DNA of 64,000 nucleotides from Aeromonas veronii bv. veronii (lineage in GTDB: Bacteria; Pseudomonadota; Gammaproteobacteria; Enterobacterales; Aeromonadaceae), in assembly GCF_000820225.1 (NCBI RefSeq), contig NZ_CDDK01000024.1, positions 1 through 64,000 of the forward strand, read 5' to 3'. This document shows positions 31,988 to 41,230 of the stretch, piece after piece; position 1 is the stretch's first letter, and each line of letters starts with the position of its first letter. A program made the position numbers and the translations under genes. The notes beneath the pieces were generated by a model, which saw only the letters and a list, made by a program, of their open reading frames with translations, was not told the DNA's origin and did no database searches.

Positions 31988-32752
31988 ATGTTCGAGATGA
32001 AATCAGCCAGCTTCACGGTCAATGACCGCACGCTGCTGCACCCCACCGACCTGCGTTTCGAGCAGGGACAGGTCTATGGCCTCATCGGCCACAATGGGTC
32101 GGGCAAATCGACCCTGCTCAAGCTGCTGGCACGCCAGCAACCCCTCAGCGACGGCGAGATCCTGTTCGATGGCAAGCGGCTACCCGACTGGGGCAATCGC
32201 GAGTTTGCCCGTCAGGTGGCCTATCTGCCCCAGCATTTGCCGAGCGCGGAGAACCTGCTTGGGCGGGAGTTGGTGGAGATGGGCCGCTACCCCTGGCGCG
32301 GCTTACTGGGCCGGATGGGGGCGGAGGATCACCGTCAGGTCGATCGGGCCATCGCCCTTACCCATACCGAACGCTTTGCCGATCGGCTGGTGGATACCCT
32401 CTCCGGCGGCGAGCGGGGCAGGGTCTGGCTGGCGATGCTGCTGGCCCAGGAGAGCCGCTTTATCCTGCTGGACGAGCCGCTGGCCGCGCTGGATGTGGCC
32501 CATCAGGTGGAGGTGCTGACGCTGGTCAAGCAGTTGAGCCGTCAGCTCAACCTTGGGGTCATCATCGTCATTCACGACATCAATATGGCCTCCCGCTTCT
32601 GCGATCGGCTGGTGGCGCTTCACTCCGGCCGCCTGCTTACCCACGGCGAACCTGAGGGGATCATGACCAGCGAGACCCTGCATGCCATCTATGGCATTCC
32701 GATGGAGGTCATTCGCCACCCGGCTCATGCTCATCCCATCGCCATCGTCTGA
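31988..32752 (+). CDS. fhuC: Iron-siderophore ABC transporter ATP-binding protein FhuC
   Basis: A 254-residue ABC ATPase with Walker A GHNGSGKST (about residues 35-43), signature LSGGERGRV and Walker B FILLDEPLAALD. It powers import of the siderophore through FhuB. I chose the ATG at 31988 (MFEMKSASFTV), preceded by CAGGA; an in-frame start further upstream would overlap yojI. It lies 46 bp after yojI and 13 bp before fhuD, in one transcription unit. Confidence 0.94.
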   Translation: MFEMKSASFTVNDRTLLHPTDLRFEQGQVYGLIGHNGSGKSTLLKLLARQQPLSDGEILFDGKRLPDWGNREFARQVAYLPQHLPSAENLLGRELVEMGRYPWRGLLGRMGAEDHRQVDRAIALTHTERFADRLVDTLSGGERGRVWLAMLLAQESRFILLDEPLAALDVAHQVEVLTLVKQLSRQLNLGVIIVIHDINMASRFCDRLVALHSGRLLTHGEPEGIMTSETLHAIYGIPMEVIRHPAHAHPIAIV

Positions 32753-32765
32753 CTGGGGGGCTCTC

Positions 32766-33671
32766 TTGAACCGTTTATTGAAGAAGATGGCACTCTGCCT
32801 TATTAGCCTGCTGCTGCCACTTGCGGCGCAGGCTGACACATCCCCGATCTCTTCTGTGCCGCTACCCCGTATCGCCACCGTCGACTGGACCATCGCCGAG
32901 ACCCTGCTGGCGCTCGGGGTGACACCGCTGGCGGTGGGGGATGCTGGCCCCTATCAGGCATGGGTCGGCGAGCCACGGCTACCCGCCGGGGTGGTGGATA
33001 TCGGCCTGCGTACCCAGCCCAACCGTGAGCTGCTGGCGGAGCTCAAACCCGATCGTATCCTTATCTCGCCGCTGGCGGCCCCGCTGGCGCCAACTCTTTC
33101 CCGCATCGCGCCGGTGAGCACCATTGCCCTTTATGATGGGCAAACCGATCTGTGGCAGCGGCTGCACGAGGTGACCCTGACCCTCGCCCGTATGGTGGGC
33201 AAAACCGCCGAGGGCGAACGGCTGCTGGTCGGGCTGGATCGGGATCTCGCCAGCATGCAGGCCAGATTGCCTGCAGATCTGCCGCCCCTGTTGGTGGTGC
33301 AGTTTATCGATGAGCGCCATGTGCGGGTGTTTGGTCGCCACAGCCTGTTCGATGCGGTGGTGACGCGGCTCGGGCTGCGTAATGGTTGGCAGGAGCAGAC
33401 CAATGACTGGGGTTTCTCGGTGGTCAGCATCGAGCAGTTTATGACCTTGCCAACCGCGCGGCTGGTGGTGGTCGATCCCATCCCGGTCGGGGTGAGCGAA
33501 CGGCTGCAGGAGCCTGGGCTGTGGCAGCATCTGCCGCAGGTAAGGCAGGCGCCCGTGCTGCATCTGCCTGCGGTCTGGAGTTTTGGCGGCGTACTGGCAG
33601 CCCGCCGTTTCGCCGGTCTGCTCAGCGATGTATTGCTGCAAGATGCCGAGCGTATGGAGGCGAGCCGATGA
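32766..33671 (+). CDS. fhuD: Siderophore-binding periplasmic protein FhuD
   Basis: A periplasmic binding protein of the FhuD/BtuF fold, 301 residues. I prefer the TTG at 32766, which gives the export signal MNRLLKKMALCLISLLLPLA and has a G-rich site upstream; the ATG at 32787 would shorten the signal and has a poor site. Family features include PRIATVDWTIAETLLALGVTP near the N-terminus, a long connecting helix and LPAVWSFGGVLAARRFA near the C-terminus. It delivers the ferric siderophore to FhuB. Its end overlaps fhuB by 4 bp. Confidence 0.88.
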   Translation: MNRLLKKMALCLISLLLPLAAQADTSPISSVPLPRIATVDWTIAETLLALGVTPLAVGDAGPYQAWVGEPRLPAGVVDIGLRTQPNRELLAELKPDRILISPLAAPLAPTLSRIAPVSTIALYDGQTDLWQRLHEVTLTLARMVGKTAEGERLLVGLDRDLASMQARLPADLPPLLVVQFIDERHVRVFGRHSLFDAVVTRLGLRNGWQEQTNDWGFSVVSIEQFMTLPTARLVVVDPIPVGVSERLQEPGLWQHLPQVRQAPVLHLPAVWSFGGVLAARRFAGLLSDVLLQDAERMEASR

Positions 33672-35650
33672 AGCGACTGCTCACATCGCCGCTGCTGCGG
33701 CCGGTCTCGATCCTGCTGGGGTTGACCCTCTCGCTCGCGTATTGGGAGCTGGCTCGCCAGCTGCCCGGTGCGCTCTGGTGGCAGAGCCTCTTCGCCCCCA
33801 ATCTGGATGACGTCAGCCAAGCAGTGGTGCATTTCAGCTGGTTGCCCCGCTTGGCGGTCACCCTGTTGGCCGGGGCGGCGCTCGGGCTGGCGGGCATCCT
33901 GATGCAGCAGGTGCTGCGCAACCCGCTCGCGTCACCGACCACCTTGGGGGTGGCCTCCGGTGCCCAACTGGCGTTGATGATGGTGACCCTGTTTGCCCCC
34001 TCCTGGTTGCTGTTGGGGCGGGAGTGGATCGCCATGGCCGGTGGCAGCCTCGCGATGGCACTGGTGTTTGCCCTGGCCTGGCGTCGCCAGCTCAATCCGG
34101 TGGTCATCGTCTTTGCCGGGCTGGTGATCAACCTCTATCTGGCGGCCATCAGCATGGGGCTCTTGCTGTTCTTTCAGGAGGAGCTGAAAGGCTTGCTGGT
34201 GTGGGGTAGTGGCTCGCTAGTGCAGAACAGCTGGAGCGGGGTGAGTTACCTGTTGCCCCGCCTGCTGGCAGCTGCTGCGTTGGCCGCGGTACTGGTGCGC
34301 CCGCTGGCGGTGCTGGAGCTGGATGATGCCAGCGCCCGCAGTCTGGGGGTCTCCCTGCAGCATCTGCGTTTTGCCGGACTGGGGCTGGCGGTGTTTGTCA
34401 CCGCTTGCGTGGTGAGCGTGGTGGGGCTGATCGGCTTTATCGGGCTGGCGGCACCAGCCATGGTGCGGCTGCTCGGGATCCGCCAGCTTGGCCAGCGGCT
34501 GCTGTGGGCACCGATCCTCGGCGCCCTGCTGCTGGCGGCCACCGATTTGCTGCTGCAGAGCCTGAGCCGCTTCTGGCCAGTCTTGATCCCCACCGGCGCA
34601 ATGACCGCCCTGCTGGGGGCGCCGCTGCTGCTCTGGTTGATCCCGCGCCTTGGCATCAAGTCGGGTACGCCGAAGGCAAACGCCGGCCTGCTGGTGGCTC
34701 GCCATCTGGCTCCGGCTCGCCTTATTGGCCTGTTGCTGGTCGGGCTGCTGCTGGCCGTGGTCGCCTCCCTGCTGTTTGGGCAGGGAATGACGGGCTGGAG
34801 CTGGCCAAGCTGGCTCCGCTGGCAGGCCCAGCTGGAGTGGCGGCTGCCGCGCACTGTGGCGGCGGGGGCGGCTGGCGTGCTACTGGCGCTGGCGGGCACC
34901 CTGTTGCAACGGGTCAGCAACAACCCGATGGCGAGCCCGGAGCTGCTGGGGGTGAGCGGCGGCACCTTTATGGGGGTGATAGCGACGGCGTTGTTGCTGC
35001 CTGCATTGCCCCTGCCGCTGATGCTGGTCGGTGGCCTGCTCGGTGCCTTCGTTTGTCTCTTGCTGCTGGTGGTGGTTAATTGCAAGCACGGCTTCCAGCC
35101 GGAGCGGATCCTGCTCTCAGGTATCGCCATCACGGCGTTGTTTGAGCCGCTGCAGGCCATCGCGTTGGCCAACGGTGACCTGCGGGTGCAGCAACTGCTC
35201 TCCTGGATGTCCGGTTCTACCTATTACGTCACCCTGCCGGTGGCCTATGGGCTGGTGGGGCTGGCGCTGTTGATGCTGGCCGCCTGCCTGCTTGTCAGCC
35301 GCTGGCTCGATCTGCTGCCAATGGGGAGTGCGGTGGCGACCGCGCTGGGCATTCGCCTCAACCGTGCCCAGCTCGCCATCCTGCTGCTGGTGGCCGTGCT
35401 CACTGCCAGCGCCACCCTGGTGGTGGGGCCGCTTTCCTTCGTTGGTCTGCTGGCACCACATATGGCCAAGCTGATGGGGTTGGTGCGGGCACGCTGGCAC
35501 CTGCTTGGGGCCGCCGCTTCCGGCGCCCTGTTGATGGTCTCGGCGGACTGGGTCGGTCAGCAGATCCTCTTCCCGCAGGAGGTGCCGGTTGGGCTGGTAT
35601 CCACCTTGTTAGGGGGCGCTTACTTCATGTGGTGTCTGCGCCGCCTCTAA
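33668..35650 (+). CDS. fhuB: Siderophore ABC transporter permease FhuB (fused two-domain)
   Basis: A 660-residue permease, the same length as E. coli FhuB, made of two fused FecCD-type halves (about residues 1-320 and 335-660). Each half has about ten membrane helices and a conserved ASPTTLGVASG / ASPELLGVSGG segment and a VGLIGFIGLAAPAMVRL / VGPLSFVGLLAPHMAKL segment. The fusion is typical of ferrichrome importers and supports the hydroxamate assignment. ATG at 33668 overlaps the fhuD stop. Confidence 0.95.
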   Translation: MKRLLTSPLLRPVSILLGLTLSLAYWELARQLPGALWWQSLFAPNLDDVSQAVVHFSWLPRLAVTLLAGAALGLAGILMQQVLRNPLASPTTLGVASGAQLALMMVTLFAPSWLLLGREWIAMAGGSLAMALVFALAWRRQLNPVVIVFAGLVINLYLAAISMGLLLFFQEELKGLLVWGSGSLVQNSWSGVSYLLPRLLAAAALAAVLVRPLAVLELDDASARSLGVSLQHLRFAGLGLAVFVTACVVSVVGLIGFIGLAAPAMVRLLGIRQLGQRLLWAPILGALLLAATDLLLQSLSRFWPVLIPTGAMTALLGAPLLLWLIPRLGIKSGTPKANAGLLVARHLAPARLIGLLLVGLLLAVVASLLFGQGMTGWSWPSWLRWQAQLEWRLPRTVAAGAAGVLLALAGTLLQRVSNNPMASPELLGVSGGTFMGVIATALLLPALPLPLMLVGGLLGAFVCLLLLVVVNCKHGFQPERILLSGIAITALFEPLQAIALANGDLRVQQLLSWMSGSTYYVTLPVAYGLVGLALLMLAACLLVSRWLDLLPMGSAVATALGIRLNRAQLAILLLVAVLTASATLVVGPLSFVGLLAPHMAKLMGLVRARWHLLGAAASGALLMVSADWVGQQILFPQEVPVGLVSTLLGGAYFMWCLRRL

Positions 35651-35669
35651 GTTTGTGGACAAAAAAATA

Positions 35670-35710
35670 GACAATAAAAAGCCCGGGATGAACCCGGGCT
35701 TTTTATTGTC
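35670..35710. terminator. Bidirectional terminator between fhuB and mnmE
   Basis: GACAATAAAAAGCCCGGG and CCCGGGCTTTTTATTGTC form a perfect 18-bp stem around the loop ATGAA, one of the longest in the window. It serves both convergent genes. Confidence 0.93.
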
Positions 35711-35722
35711 TGTCGTGCGGCG

Positions 35723-37084
35723 TTACTTGCCGATGCAGAAGCTGGAGAAGATACGACCCAGCAGATCGTCGGAGCTGAATTCACCGGTGATCTCGGAGAG
35801 GGACTCCTGCGCCAGGCGCAACTCTTCGGCCACCAGCTCGCCAGCCACGAACACTTCCAGCTGCTCTTTGGCCACCAGCAGCCGCTCGGCAGCACGCTCC
35901 AGCGCATCCAGATGGCGGCGACGGGCCATAAAGCCCCCTTCGGTGTTGCCCTGGAAGCCCATGCAGGCTTTCAGGTGCTCGCGCAGGGCAGGCAGTCCCA
36001 GCTCGGTCTTGGCGGAGATGCGGTAGACGGCGTGGCCCAGCTCCTGACTCGGAGCCAGATCCTCGCCTGTCAGATCGGCCTTGTTGCGAATGACGGTGAG
36101 GCCGATGTTTTTTGGCAACCGATCAACAAATTCCGGCCAGATCTCCCGCGGGTCAACCGCATCTGTGGTGGTGCCATCCACCATAAACAGCACCCGATCG
36201 GCCTGTTCAATCTCGGCCCAGGCGCGTTCGATACCGATCTGCTCCACCTTGTCCTGAGTGTCGCGCAGACCGGCGGTGTCGATGATGTGCAGCGGCATGC
36301 CATCGAGATGGATGTGTTCGCGCAGCACGTCGCGGGTGGTGCCGGCAATCTCGGTGACGATGGCCGACTCACGGCCCGCCAGAGCGTTGAGCAGGCTCGA
36401 TTTGCCGGCGTTGGGACGACCGGCGATCACCACCTTCATCCCTTCCCGCAGCAGAGCGCCCTGTTTGGCTTCCCCGCGGACATCGTCCAGCTCGGACATG
36501 ATGGCGTAGAGGTCGCCCGCCACCTTGCCGTCGGAGAGGAAGTCGATCTCCTCGTCCGGGAAGTCGATGGCCGCTTCCACATAGATGCGCAGCCGGATCA
36601 GGCTCTCCACCAGTTGCTGGATTTTGCTGGAGAACTGCCCCTGCAGGGAGTGCATGGCGCTGCGGGCGGCCTGTTCGCTGGAGGCTTCGATAAGGTCAGC
36701 GATAGCTTCGGCTTGGGCCAGATCCAGCTTATCGTTGATGAAGGCGCGCTCGCTGAACTCGCCGGGGCGGGCAGGACGAATGCCGTCGATTTTCAGAATG
36801 CGGCGGATCAGCATGTCCATGATGACGGGGCCGCCGTGGCCCTGCAGCTCCAGCACATCCTCGCCGGTGAAGCTGTTGGGGGCTTTGAACAGCAGGGCGA
36901 TGCCCTGATCCAGTACCTGGCCTTGCTCATCCCTGAACGGCAGATATTCGGCGTAGCGCACCCGCGGGAGCTTGCCGAGCACTATCCCGGCGACCTGTTC
37001 GGCGGCGGGGCCGGAGACCCGGACTATGCCGACGCCACCACGGCCTGGCGCGGTGGCCTGGGCCACGATCGTATCTGTTATCAT
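35723..37084 (-). CDS. mnmE: tRNA modification GTPase MnmE
   Basis: MnmE (TrmE), 453 residues, partner of MnmG in U34 modification. The N-terminal formyl-tetrahydrofolate-binding domain starts [21 protein letters not shown]. The inserted G domain (about residues 215-375) has [20 protein letters not shown] and NKADL. The C-terminus ends in the catalytic motif CIGK. The ATG at 37084 gives the normal family N-terminus; an in-frame upstream ATG lacks a ribosome-binding site. Confidence 0.97.
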   Translation of the reverse strand: MITDTIVAQATAPGRGGVGIVRVSGPAAEQVAGIVLGKLPRVRYAEYLPFRDEQGQVLDQGIALLFKAPNSFTGEDVLELQGHGGPVIMDMLIRRILKIDGIRPARPGEFSERAFINDKLDLAQAEAIADLIEASSEQAARSAMHSLQGQFSSKIQQLVESLIRLRIYVEAAIDFPDEEIDFLSDGKVAGDLYAIMSELDDVRGEAKQGALLREGMKVVIAGRPNAGKSSLLNALAGRESAIVTEIAGTTRDVLREHIHLDGMPLHIIDTAGLRDTQDKVEQIGIERAWAEIEQADRVLFMVDGTTTDAVDPREIWPEFVDRLPKNIGLTVIRNKADLTGEDLAPSQELGHAVYRISAKTELGLPALREHLKACMGFQGNTEGGFMARRRHLDALERAAERLLVAKEQLEVFVAGELVAEELRLAQESLSEITGEFSSDDLLGRIFSSFCIGK

Positions 37085-37136
37085 CTTGCTTGGCTCGTTT
37101 GTTCGCTGATAGGAAAACGTAGTGGGAGACATTGTA

Positions 37137-37162
37137 ATAAAAAAGGCGGCCCGAAGGCCGCC
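37137..37162 (-). terminator. Terminator after yidC
   Basis: GGCGGCC, loop TTCG on the minus strand, GGCCGCC, then a run of Ts. It lies in the 99-bp gap between yidC and mnmE and partly separates mnmE from the yidC operon. Confidence 0.85.
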
Positions 37163-37183
37163 TCTTTTGTCATCACGGGAAGA

Positions 37184-38830
37184 TTAGCTGCGTGAATGCA
37201 GTCCTTTCTTCTCCAGCTGACGATAGATGATGGTCTGCTGGATGATGGAGATGACGTTGCTCACCAGCCAGTAGAGAGTCAGGCCAGCCGGGAACCAGAG
37301 GAACATGAAAGTGAAGATGATCGGCATGAACTGCATCACTTTCTGCTGCATCGGGTCGGTTACGGTGGTCGGGCTCATCTTCTGCAGATACCACATGGAG
37401 GCACCCATGAGGATTGGCAGAACGAAGAAGGGATCCTTCACTGACAGGTCAGTGATCCACAGGGCAAACGGCGCGTGACGCAGTTCAACGGACTCCATCA
37501 GTGCCCAGTAAAGGGCGATGAAGATCGGCATCTGAACCAGGATCGGCAGGCAGCCACCCAGCGGGTTGACCTTTTCCTTCTTGTACAGCTCCATCATGCC
37601 CTGAGACATCTTCTGGCGGTCATCGCCGAAGCGCTCGCGCAGGGCCGCAATCTTGGGTTGCAGCATGCGCATCTTGGCCATGGAGGTGTACTGGGCCTTG
37701 GTCAGCGGGAACATGATGCCGCGCACCAGCAGGGTCAGCATGATGATGGCCAGACCCCAGTTCTGGACGAAACCGTGGAACACTGTCAGCAGCCAGTGCA
37801 GCGGTTGGGCGATGAACCACAGCCAGCCGTAGTCGACGGTCAGGTCGAGGTGGTTAGCCACCTTGGCCATCTGGTCTTGCAGCTTGGGACCAACCCACAG
37901 CTTGCTGGTCACTTCAGCCTGTTGGCCGGCAGCCACGTCAACCAGCGGCGCCTTGTAACCGATGATGGCCTGGCCTTTACCAGGGATCACGCGGCTGTAG
38001 AAGCTGTTGGTATCGTCGGCATTCGGTGCCCAGGCAGAGACGAAGTAGTGTTGCAGCATGGCGACCCAACCACCCTTGGTGGTCTTGTTCAGGTCGGCAT
38101 CCTTCATCTCGTCGAAGGTGTACTTCTTGTAGCGGGTATCTTCAGTGGAGAAGGCACCACCACGGTAAGCGCTGGCTACCATGGCATGACCTTCCTGATC
38201 CTTCGGCGTTGCTACGGTCTGTTTCAGCTGACCATAGAACTGCACCTGAACCGGCTCGGCAGATTTGTTGTCGATCTTGTAATCAACGCCAACGGCATAG
38301 TCGCCACGCTTGAGGATGAACTCCTTGGTGAAGACCACGCCCTTGCTGTCGGTCCAGGTCATCGGAACGACGACTTGATCCTGACCATCGGCCAGCTGAT
38401 AGCTGGTCTGGGCGGCTTCATAGGTAGGACGACCTTCGGCCTGACTGTCCGGACCGTTGCGACCCACCAGACCGCTCTGGGCGATATAGAGGTGCTCAGG
38501 CTTGCTGGTCAGCAGCACGAACGGTTGGTCCTTGCCCTCTTCCAGTTTGTGAGACAGCAGTTCAGCAGACACGACGTCACCACCCTGGGTATCCAGGGTC
38601 AGCTTGAGCACGTCAGAGGAGACGGTGATCAGCTTGCGTGCGGCAGTCGCGTTGGCTTGCTCGGAAACCTGAGGAATATCACCGGTCTGACCGGCTTCAG
38701 GTACGAAATGTTCGGTTTGGGCCACGGTAGTCGGGGCCGGCTTCGGAGCCTTGTCGGACTCCCACTGTTGCCAGAGCAGAAAGCTCACGAACAGCAAACC
38801 GATCAGGAGTAGATTGCGTTGTGATTCCAT
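37184..38830 (-). CDS. yidC: Membrane protein insertase YidC
   Basis: A 548-residue YidC/Oxa1 insertase (E. coli 548). TM1 is at the N-terminus (LLLIGLLFVSFLLWQQW), followed by the large periplasmic domain (about residues 50-340) and the five-helix core with the conserved hydrophilic groove Arg in LLVRGIMFPLTKAQY. It inserts Fo subunit c and other small membrane proteins, with or without SecYEG. It is the last gene of rpmH-rnpA-yidD-yidC. Confidence 0.98.
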   Translation of the reverse strand: MESQRNLLLIGLLFVSFLLWQQWESDKAPKPAPTTVAQTEHFVPEAGQTGDIPQVSEQANATAARKLITVSSDVLKLTLDTQGGDVVSAELLSHKLEEGKDQPFVLLTSKPEHLYIAQSGLVGRNGPDSQAEGRPTYEAAQTSYQLADGQDQVVVPMTWTDSKGVVFTKEFILKRGDYAVGVDYKIDNKSAEPVQVQFYGQLKQTVATPKDQEGHAMVASAYRGGAFSTEDTRYKKYTFDEMKDADLNKTTKGGWVAMLQHYFVSAWAPNADDTNSFYSRVIPGKGQAIIGYKAPLVDVAAGQQAEVTSKLWVGPKLQDQMAKVANHLDLTVDYGWLWFIAQPLHWLLTVFHGFVQNWGLAIIMLTLLVRGIMFPLTKAQYTSMAKMRMLQPKIAALRERFGDDRQKMSQGMMELYKKEKVNPLGGCLPILVQMPIFIALYWALMESVELRHAPFALWITDLSVKDPFFVLPILMGASMWYLQKMSPTTVTDPMQQKVMQFMPIIFTFMFLWFPAGLTLYWLVSNVISIIQQTIIYRQLEKKGLHSRS

Positions 38831-38835
38831 AGTCT

Positions 38836-39084
38836 TCAGTTTCTTCGCTTTGGTTGCGGAACCGGGTCATAACCACCCTCGGATAAGGGATGGCATTTTA
38901 ATAGACGTTTGCTAGCTAACCAAACGCCTTTTATGAAACCGTGAAGTCGGATGGCTTCTATCGCAAATTGGGAACAAGTTGGAGTAAAACGGCAGCGCGG
39001 CCCGAGCAGAGGGCTAATGATTAGCTGATACAGGCGTATCAGTTTGATAGCTACCCATTGCAACGGCGTGACAGAGTGCGCCAT
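38836..39084 (-). CDS. yidD: Membrane protein insertion efficiency factor YidD
   Basis: An 82-residue YidD protein. The conserved core [20 protein letters not shown], then [13 protein letters not shown], and [14 protein letters not shown] are all present. It has an amphipathic N-terminal helix and works near YidC. Its 5' end overlaps rnpA by 34 bp, an arrangement common in gammaproteobacteria, and it is 5 bp before yidC. Confidence 0.95.
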   Translation of the reverse strand: MAHSVTPLQWVAIKLIRLYQLIISPLLGPRCRFTPTCSQFAIEAIRLHGFIKGVWLASKRLLKCHPLSEGGYDPVPQPKRRN

Positions 39085-39410
39085 AGCTTTTCCAGTAACT
39101 TGAACAGTTCCTCGTTATCCATCTCTTTCACACCGGCCTTGGCGATCACCACGATGTCGATAGCGGGCAGCTGATGTTGTTTGAGGCGGAAACTTTCCCG
39201 GACCACCCGTTTGACACGGTTACGCCAGACGGCACGCTTGAGTGCTTTTTTGGGCACAGCGAGACCAAGACGAGAGTGTTCGAGTGAATTGGGGCAGGCG
39301 AGAAGCGTAATTTGCGGGGAAGCAGCCCGGACAGGCTCGGCGAAAACGCGTTTGAAGTGTTCGGGAGTTAACAGACGTAACTCCCGAGAGAAGGTGTGCT
39401 GGGTAGGCAT
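39051..39410 (-). CDS. rnpA: Ribonuclease P protein component
   Basis: A 119-residue basic protein that helps the RNase P RNA process tRNA 5' ends. The RNR motif is in [14 protein letters not shown] (about residues 62-75), after [14 protein letters not shown]. Its ATG shares one base with the rpmH stop (TAATG), so the two are translationally coupled. This operon links ribosome, RNA processing and membrane insertion functions. Confidence 0.96.
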   Translation of the reverse strand: MPTQHTFSRELRLLTPEHFKRVFAEPVRAASPQITLLACPNSLEHSRLGLAVPKKALKRAVWRNRVKRVVRESFRLKQHQLPAIDIVVIAKAGVKEMDNEELFKLLEKLWRTLSRRCNG

Positions 39411-39544
39411 TAAACTACCAGACGGGCACGACCCTTGGCACGACGAGCGGCCAGAACTTTACGACCGTTGGCAGTTGCCATGCGGGCGCGGAAACCGTGA
39501 GAGCGCTTGCGCTTCAGGTTGGACGGTTGAAAAGTACGTTTCAT
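39410..39544 (-). CDS. rpmH: 50S ribosomal protein L34
   Basis: A 44-residue, very basic protein beginning [18 protein letters not shown] and ending [10 protein letters not shown], the standard L34 sequence. It is the first gene of the operon with rnpA, yidD and yidC. It is too short to be found by many ORF searches, but its sequence is unmistakable. Confidence 0.98.
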   Translation of the reverse strand: MKRTFQPSNLKRKRSHGFRARMATANGRKVLAARRAKGRARLVV

Positions 39545-39628
39545 GATTCGATTCCGTATTTCTGTACAGTTTTGATTGTCACACTTAGCCGACGCGCCAG
39601 CTATAGCGTGTGACGACTAGCAAAAGAG

Positions 39629-39656
39629 GCCGAATTCTAAACAGAGTTCGGCTTTT
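39629..39656. terminator. Hairpin in the rpmH leader region
   Basis: GCCGAATTCT, loop AAAC, AGAGTTCGGC form a 10-bp stem (one G-U pair), with TTTT on the plus side and CTCTTTTG on the minus side. It lies between the rpmH promoter candidate and rpmH, so it may act as an attenuator of this operon. Confidence 0.5.
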
Positions 39657-39742
39657 AGTCAATCCGCCGTTCCCTCTCATCCTGCCATGGTCTTGAAAAG
39701 GCCACTGCCGAGCGTGAGGATCCAGAGGATCAAGGGCTCCGG

Positions 39743-39770
39743 ATTATACTGGCAACCCGGGGTTAAACAA
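39743..39770 (-). promoter_or_regulatory. Candidate promoter for rpmH operon
   Basis: On the minus strand TTGTTT (39770-39765) and a perfect TATAAT (39748-39743) are separated by 16 bp. The rpmH start is about 200 bp downstream. Other, closer promoters are possible. Confidence 0.5.
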
Positions 39771-39782
39771 GGGATCCCTCAA

Positions 39783-39804
39783 TAAAAAAGGCGGCCAGGC
39801 CGCC
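39783..39804 (-). terminator. Terminator after the amino-acid ABC transporter genes
   Basis: GGCGGCC-T-GGCCGCC on the minus strand, then a run of six Ts, 10 bp after the ATPase gene. The effective stem is five to six G-C pairs. Confidence 0.85.
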
Positions 39805-39814
39805 AAAGAGAGAG

Positions 39815-40549
39815 CTATTTAAGGACTTTCCGCAAGAACTCCCGGGTACGGGGATCCTTGGGATCGACCAATATCTGATCCGGCGGGCCCTGCTCGACGA
39901 TCCGCCCTCCTTCCATGAAGATCACCCGATCGGCAACATCACGAGCAAATTCAATCTCATGAGTCACCACCACCATGGTCTGGTGCTGGCGGGCCAACTC
40001 TTTCATCAGTCCCAAAACCTCGTCGACCCACTCGGGATCGAGGGCCGAGGTGGGCTCATCAAACAGGATCACCTTGGAGTGGGCCGCCATGGCGCGGCCA
40101 ATGCCGACCCGTTGTTGTTGGCCACCGGAGAGAGAGGCCGGATAGGCATCCTGCTTGTCGGCGAGGCCAATGTCCTTGAGGATGCCGAGCGCTGTGGCGC
40201 GGGCCTCCGCTTTTGGCTGCTTCCAGACGGTGATCAGCCCTTCGGCGATGTTGTCGAGCGCTGTTTTGTTGGCAAAAAGGGCGTAGTTCTGGAACACGAA
40301 GGAGGCCCGCTTGCGCAGCTCGATCGCCTGCTGTTCACTGGCTTTGGCCAGATTGAGCTCGAGATCGTCGATGGCCAGGGTGCCCGCATCCGGGGTCTCC
40401 AGCAGGTTCAGGCAGCGCAACAGAGTCGACTTGCCGGTGCCGGAGGGGCCGATGATGACGACAATTTCCCCCTTTTTGACCTCCAGATCGATACCGTTGA
40501 GCACCTGATTGCCGTGATATGCCTTGGAGAGGCCGGTTAGCTTGATCAT
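39815..40549 (-). CDS. Polar amino-acid (cystine-type) ABC transporter ATPase
   Basis: A 244-residue ABC ATPase of the polar amino-acid family: Walker [16 protein letters not shown] (about residues 34-48), signature [15 protein letters not shown], Walker [14 protein letters not shown] and the switch His in [10 protein letters not shown]. It is the third gene of a three-gene importer. The same three genes lie between rpmH and dnaA in Vibrio cholerae as I recall, so the position is ancestral. The exact substrate is not certain; cystine or a related amino acid is likely. Confidence 0.9.
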   Translation of the reverse strand: MIKLTGLSKAYHGNQVLNGIDLEVKKGEIVVIIGPSGTGKSTLLRCLNLLETPDAGTLAIDDLELNLAKASEQQAIELRKRASFVFQNYALFANKTALDNIAEGLITVWKQPKAEARATALGILKDIGLADKQDAYPASLSGGQQQRVGIGRAMAAHSKVILFDEPTSALDPEWVDEVLGLMKELARQHQTMVVVTHEIEFARDVADRVIFMEGGRIVEQGPPDQILVDPKDPRTREFLRKVLK

Positions 40550-40561
40550 GAACGCCCTCCT

Positions 40562-41230
40562 TTAATAGGCACGGTTGAGACGAATTTCCAGCAGATGCTG
40601 CAAGCGGGTAAAGAAGATCACCACTACCCAGTAGATCAGCGCCACCGCCATAAAGCTCTCGAAGAACTTGAAGGAGGAGGAGGCTTCCATTTGCGCCTTG
40701 CCCATGATCTCGGCCACTCCCAGCGTGAAGGCCAGCGAGGTGCTCTTGATCATGTCGATGAAGTAGTTCATCAGCGACGGGGTGGCGATACGGGCCGCCT
40801 GCGGCAGGATGATCCGCTGCATCGCCTGATAACGGCTCATGCCGATACTGAGCGCCGCTTCCATCTGGCTTTTGTGAATGCCGAGGATGGCTGCGCGGAT
40901 CGACTCGGCCATGTAGGCGGCGAAGTGCAGGGTCAGACCGACGATGGCGGCGGTAAAGGCATCCATTCCCACGAAGATCGGGAACAGTTGCGGCAGTCCG
41001 TAGTAGAGCAGGAACAGCTGAACGAGTAGCGGTGTACCCCGAAAGAACGAGATATAGAGCATCGCCAGCCAGTGAATCGCAGGGACGCGAAACACCCGTA
41101 CTATCGCCAGGGCCAGCGAGAGTACGAGTGCCAGCACGAATCCCCACAGGGCCATCTCCATCGTGGTGCCCAGGTATTTGAGCAGGATGGGAAACAGCCC
41201 CAGCGTGTATTCGAGGTCAAATTCCATCAT
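40562..41230 (-). CDS. Polar amino-acid ABC transporter permease
   Basis: A 222-residue HisM/GlnP-type permease with about five membrane helices. The cytoplasmic EAA loop is AALSIGMSRYQAMQRIILPQAAR (quoted motif core: EAALSIGMSRYQAM, then LPQA). It starts at the base after the binding-protein stop region, so the genes form one operon. A homodimer would form the channel. Confidence 0.9.
   Translation of the reverse strand: MMEFDLEYTLGLFPILLKYLGTTMEMALWGFVLALVLSLALAIVRVFRVPAIHWLAMLYISFFRGTPLLVQLFLLYYGLPQLFPIFVGMDAFTAAIVGLTLHFAAYMAESIRAAILGIHKSQMEAALSIGMSRYQAMQRIILPQAARIATPSLMNYFIDMIKSTSLAFTLGVAEIMGKAQMEASSSFKFFESFMAVALIYWVVVIFFTRLQHLLEIRLNRAY

Noticed and set aside
30253..32046. Long minus-strand open frame opposite yojI
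   Set aside because: It lies wholly over a gene with strong family identity, is low complexity (His, Gln, Gly rich), and would read through the receptor terminator region.
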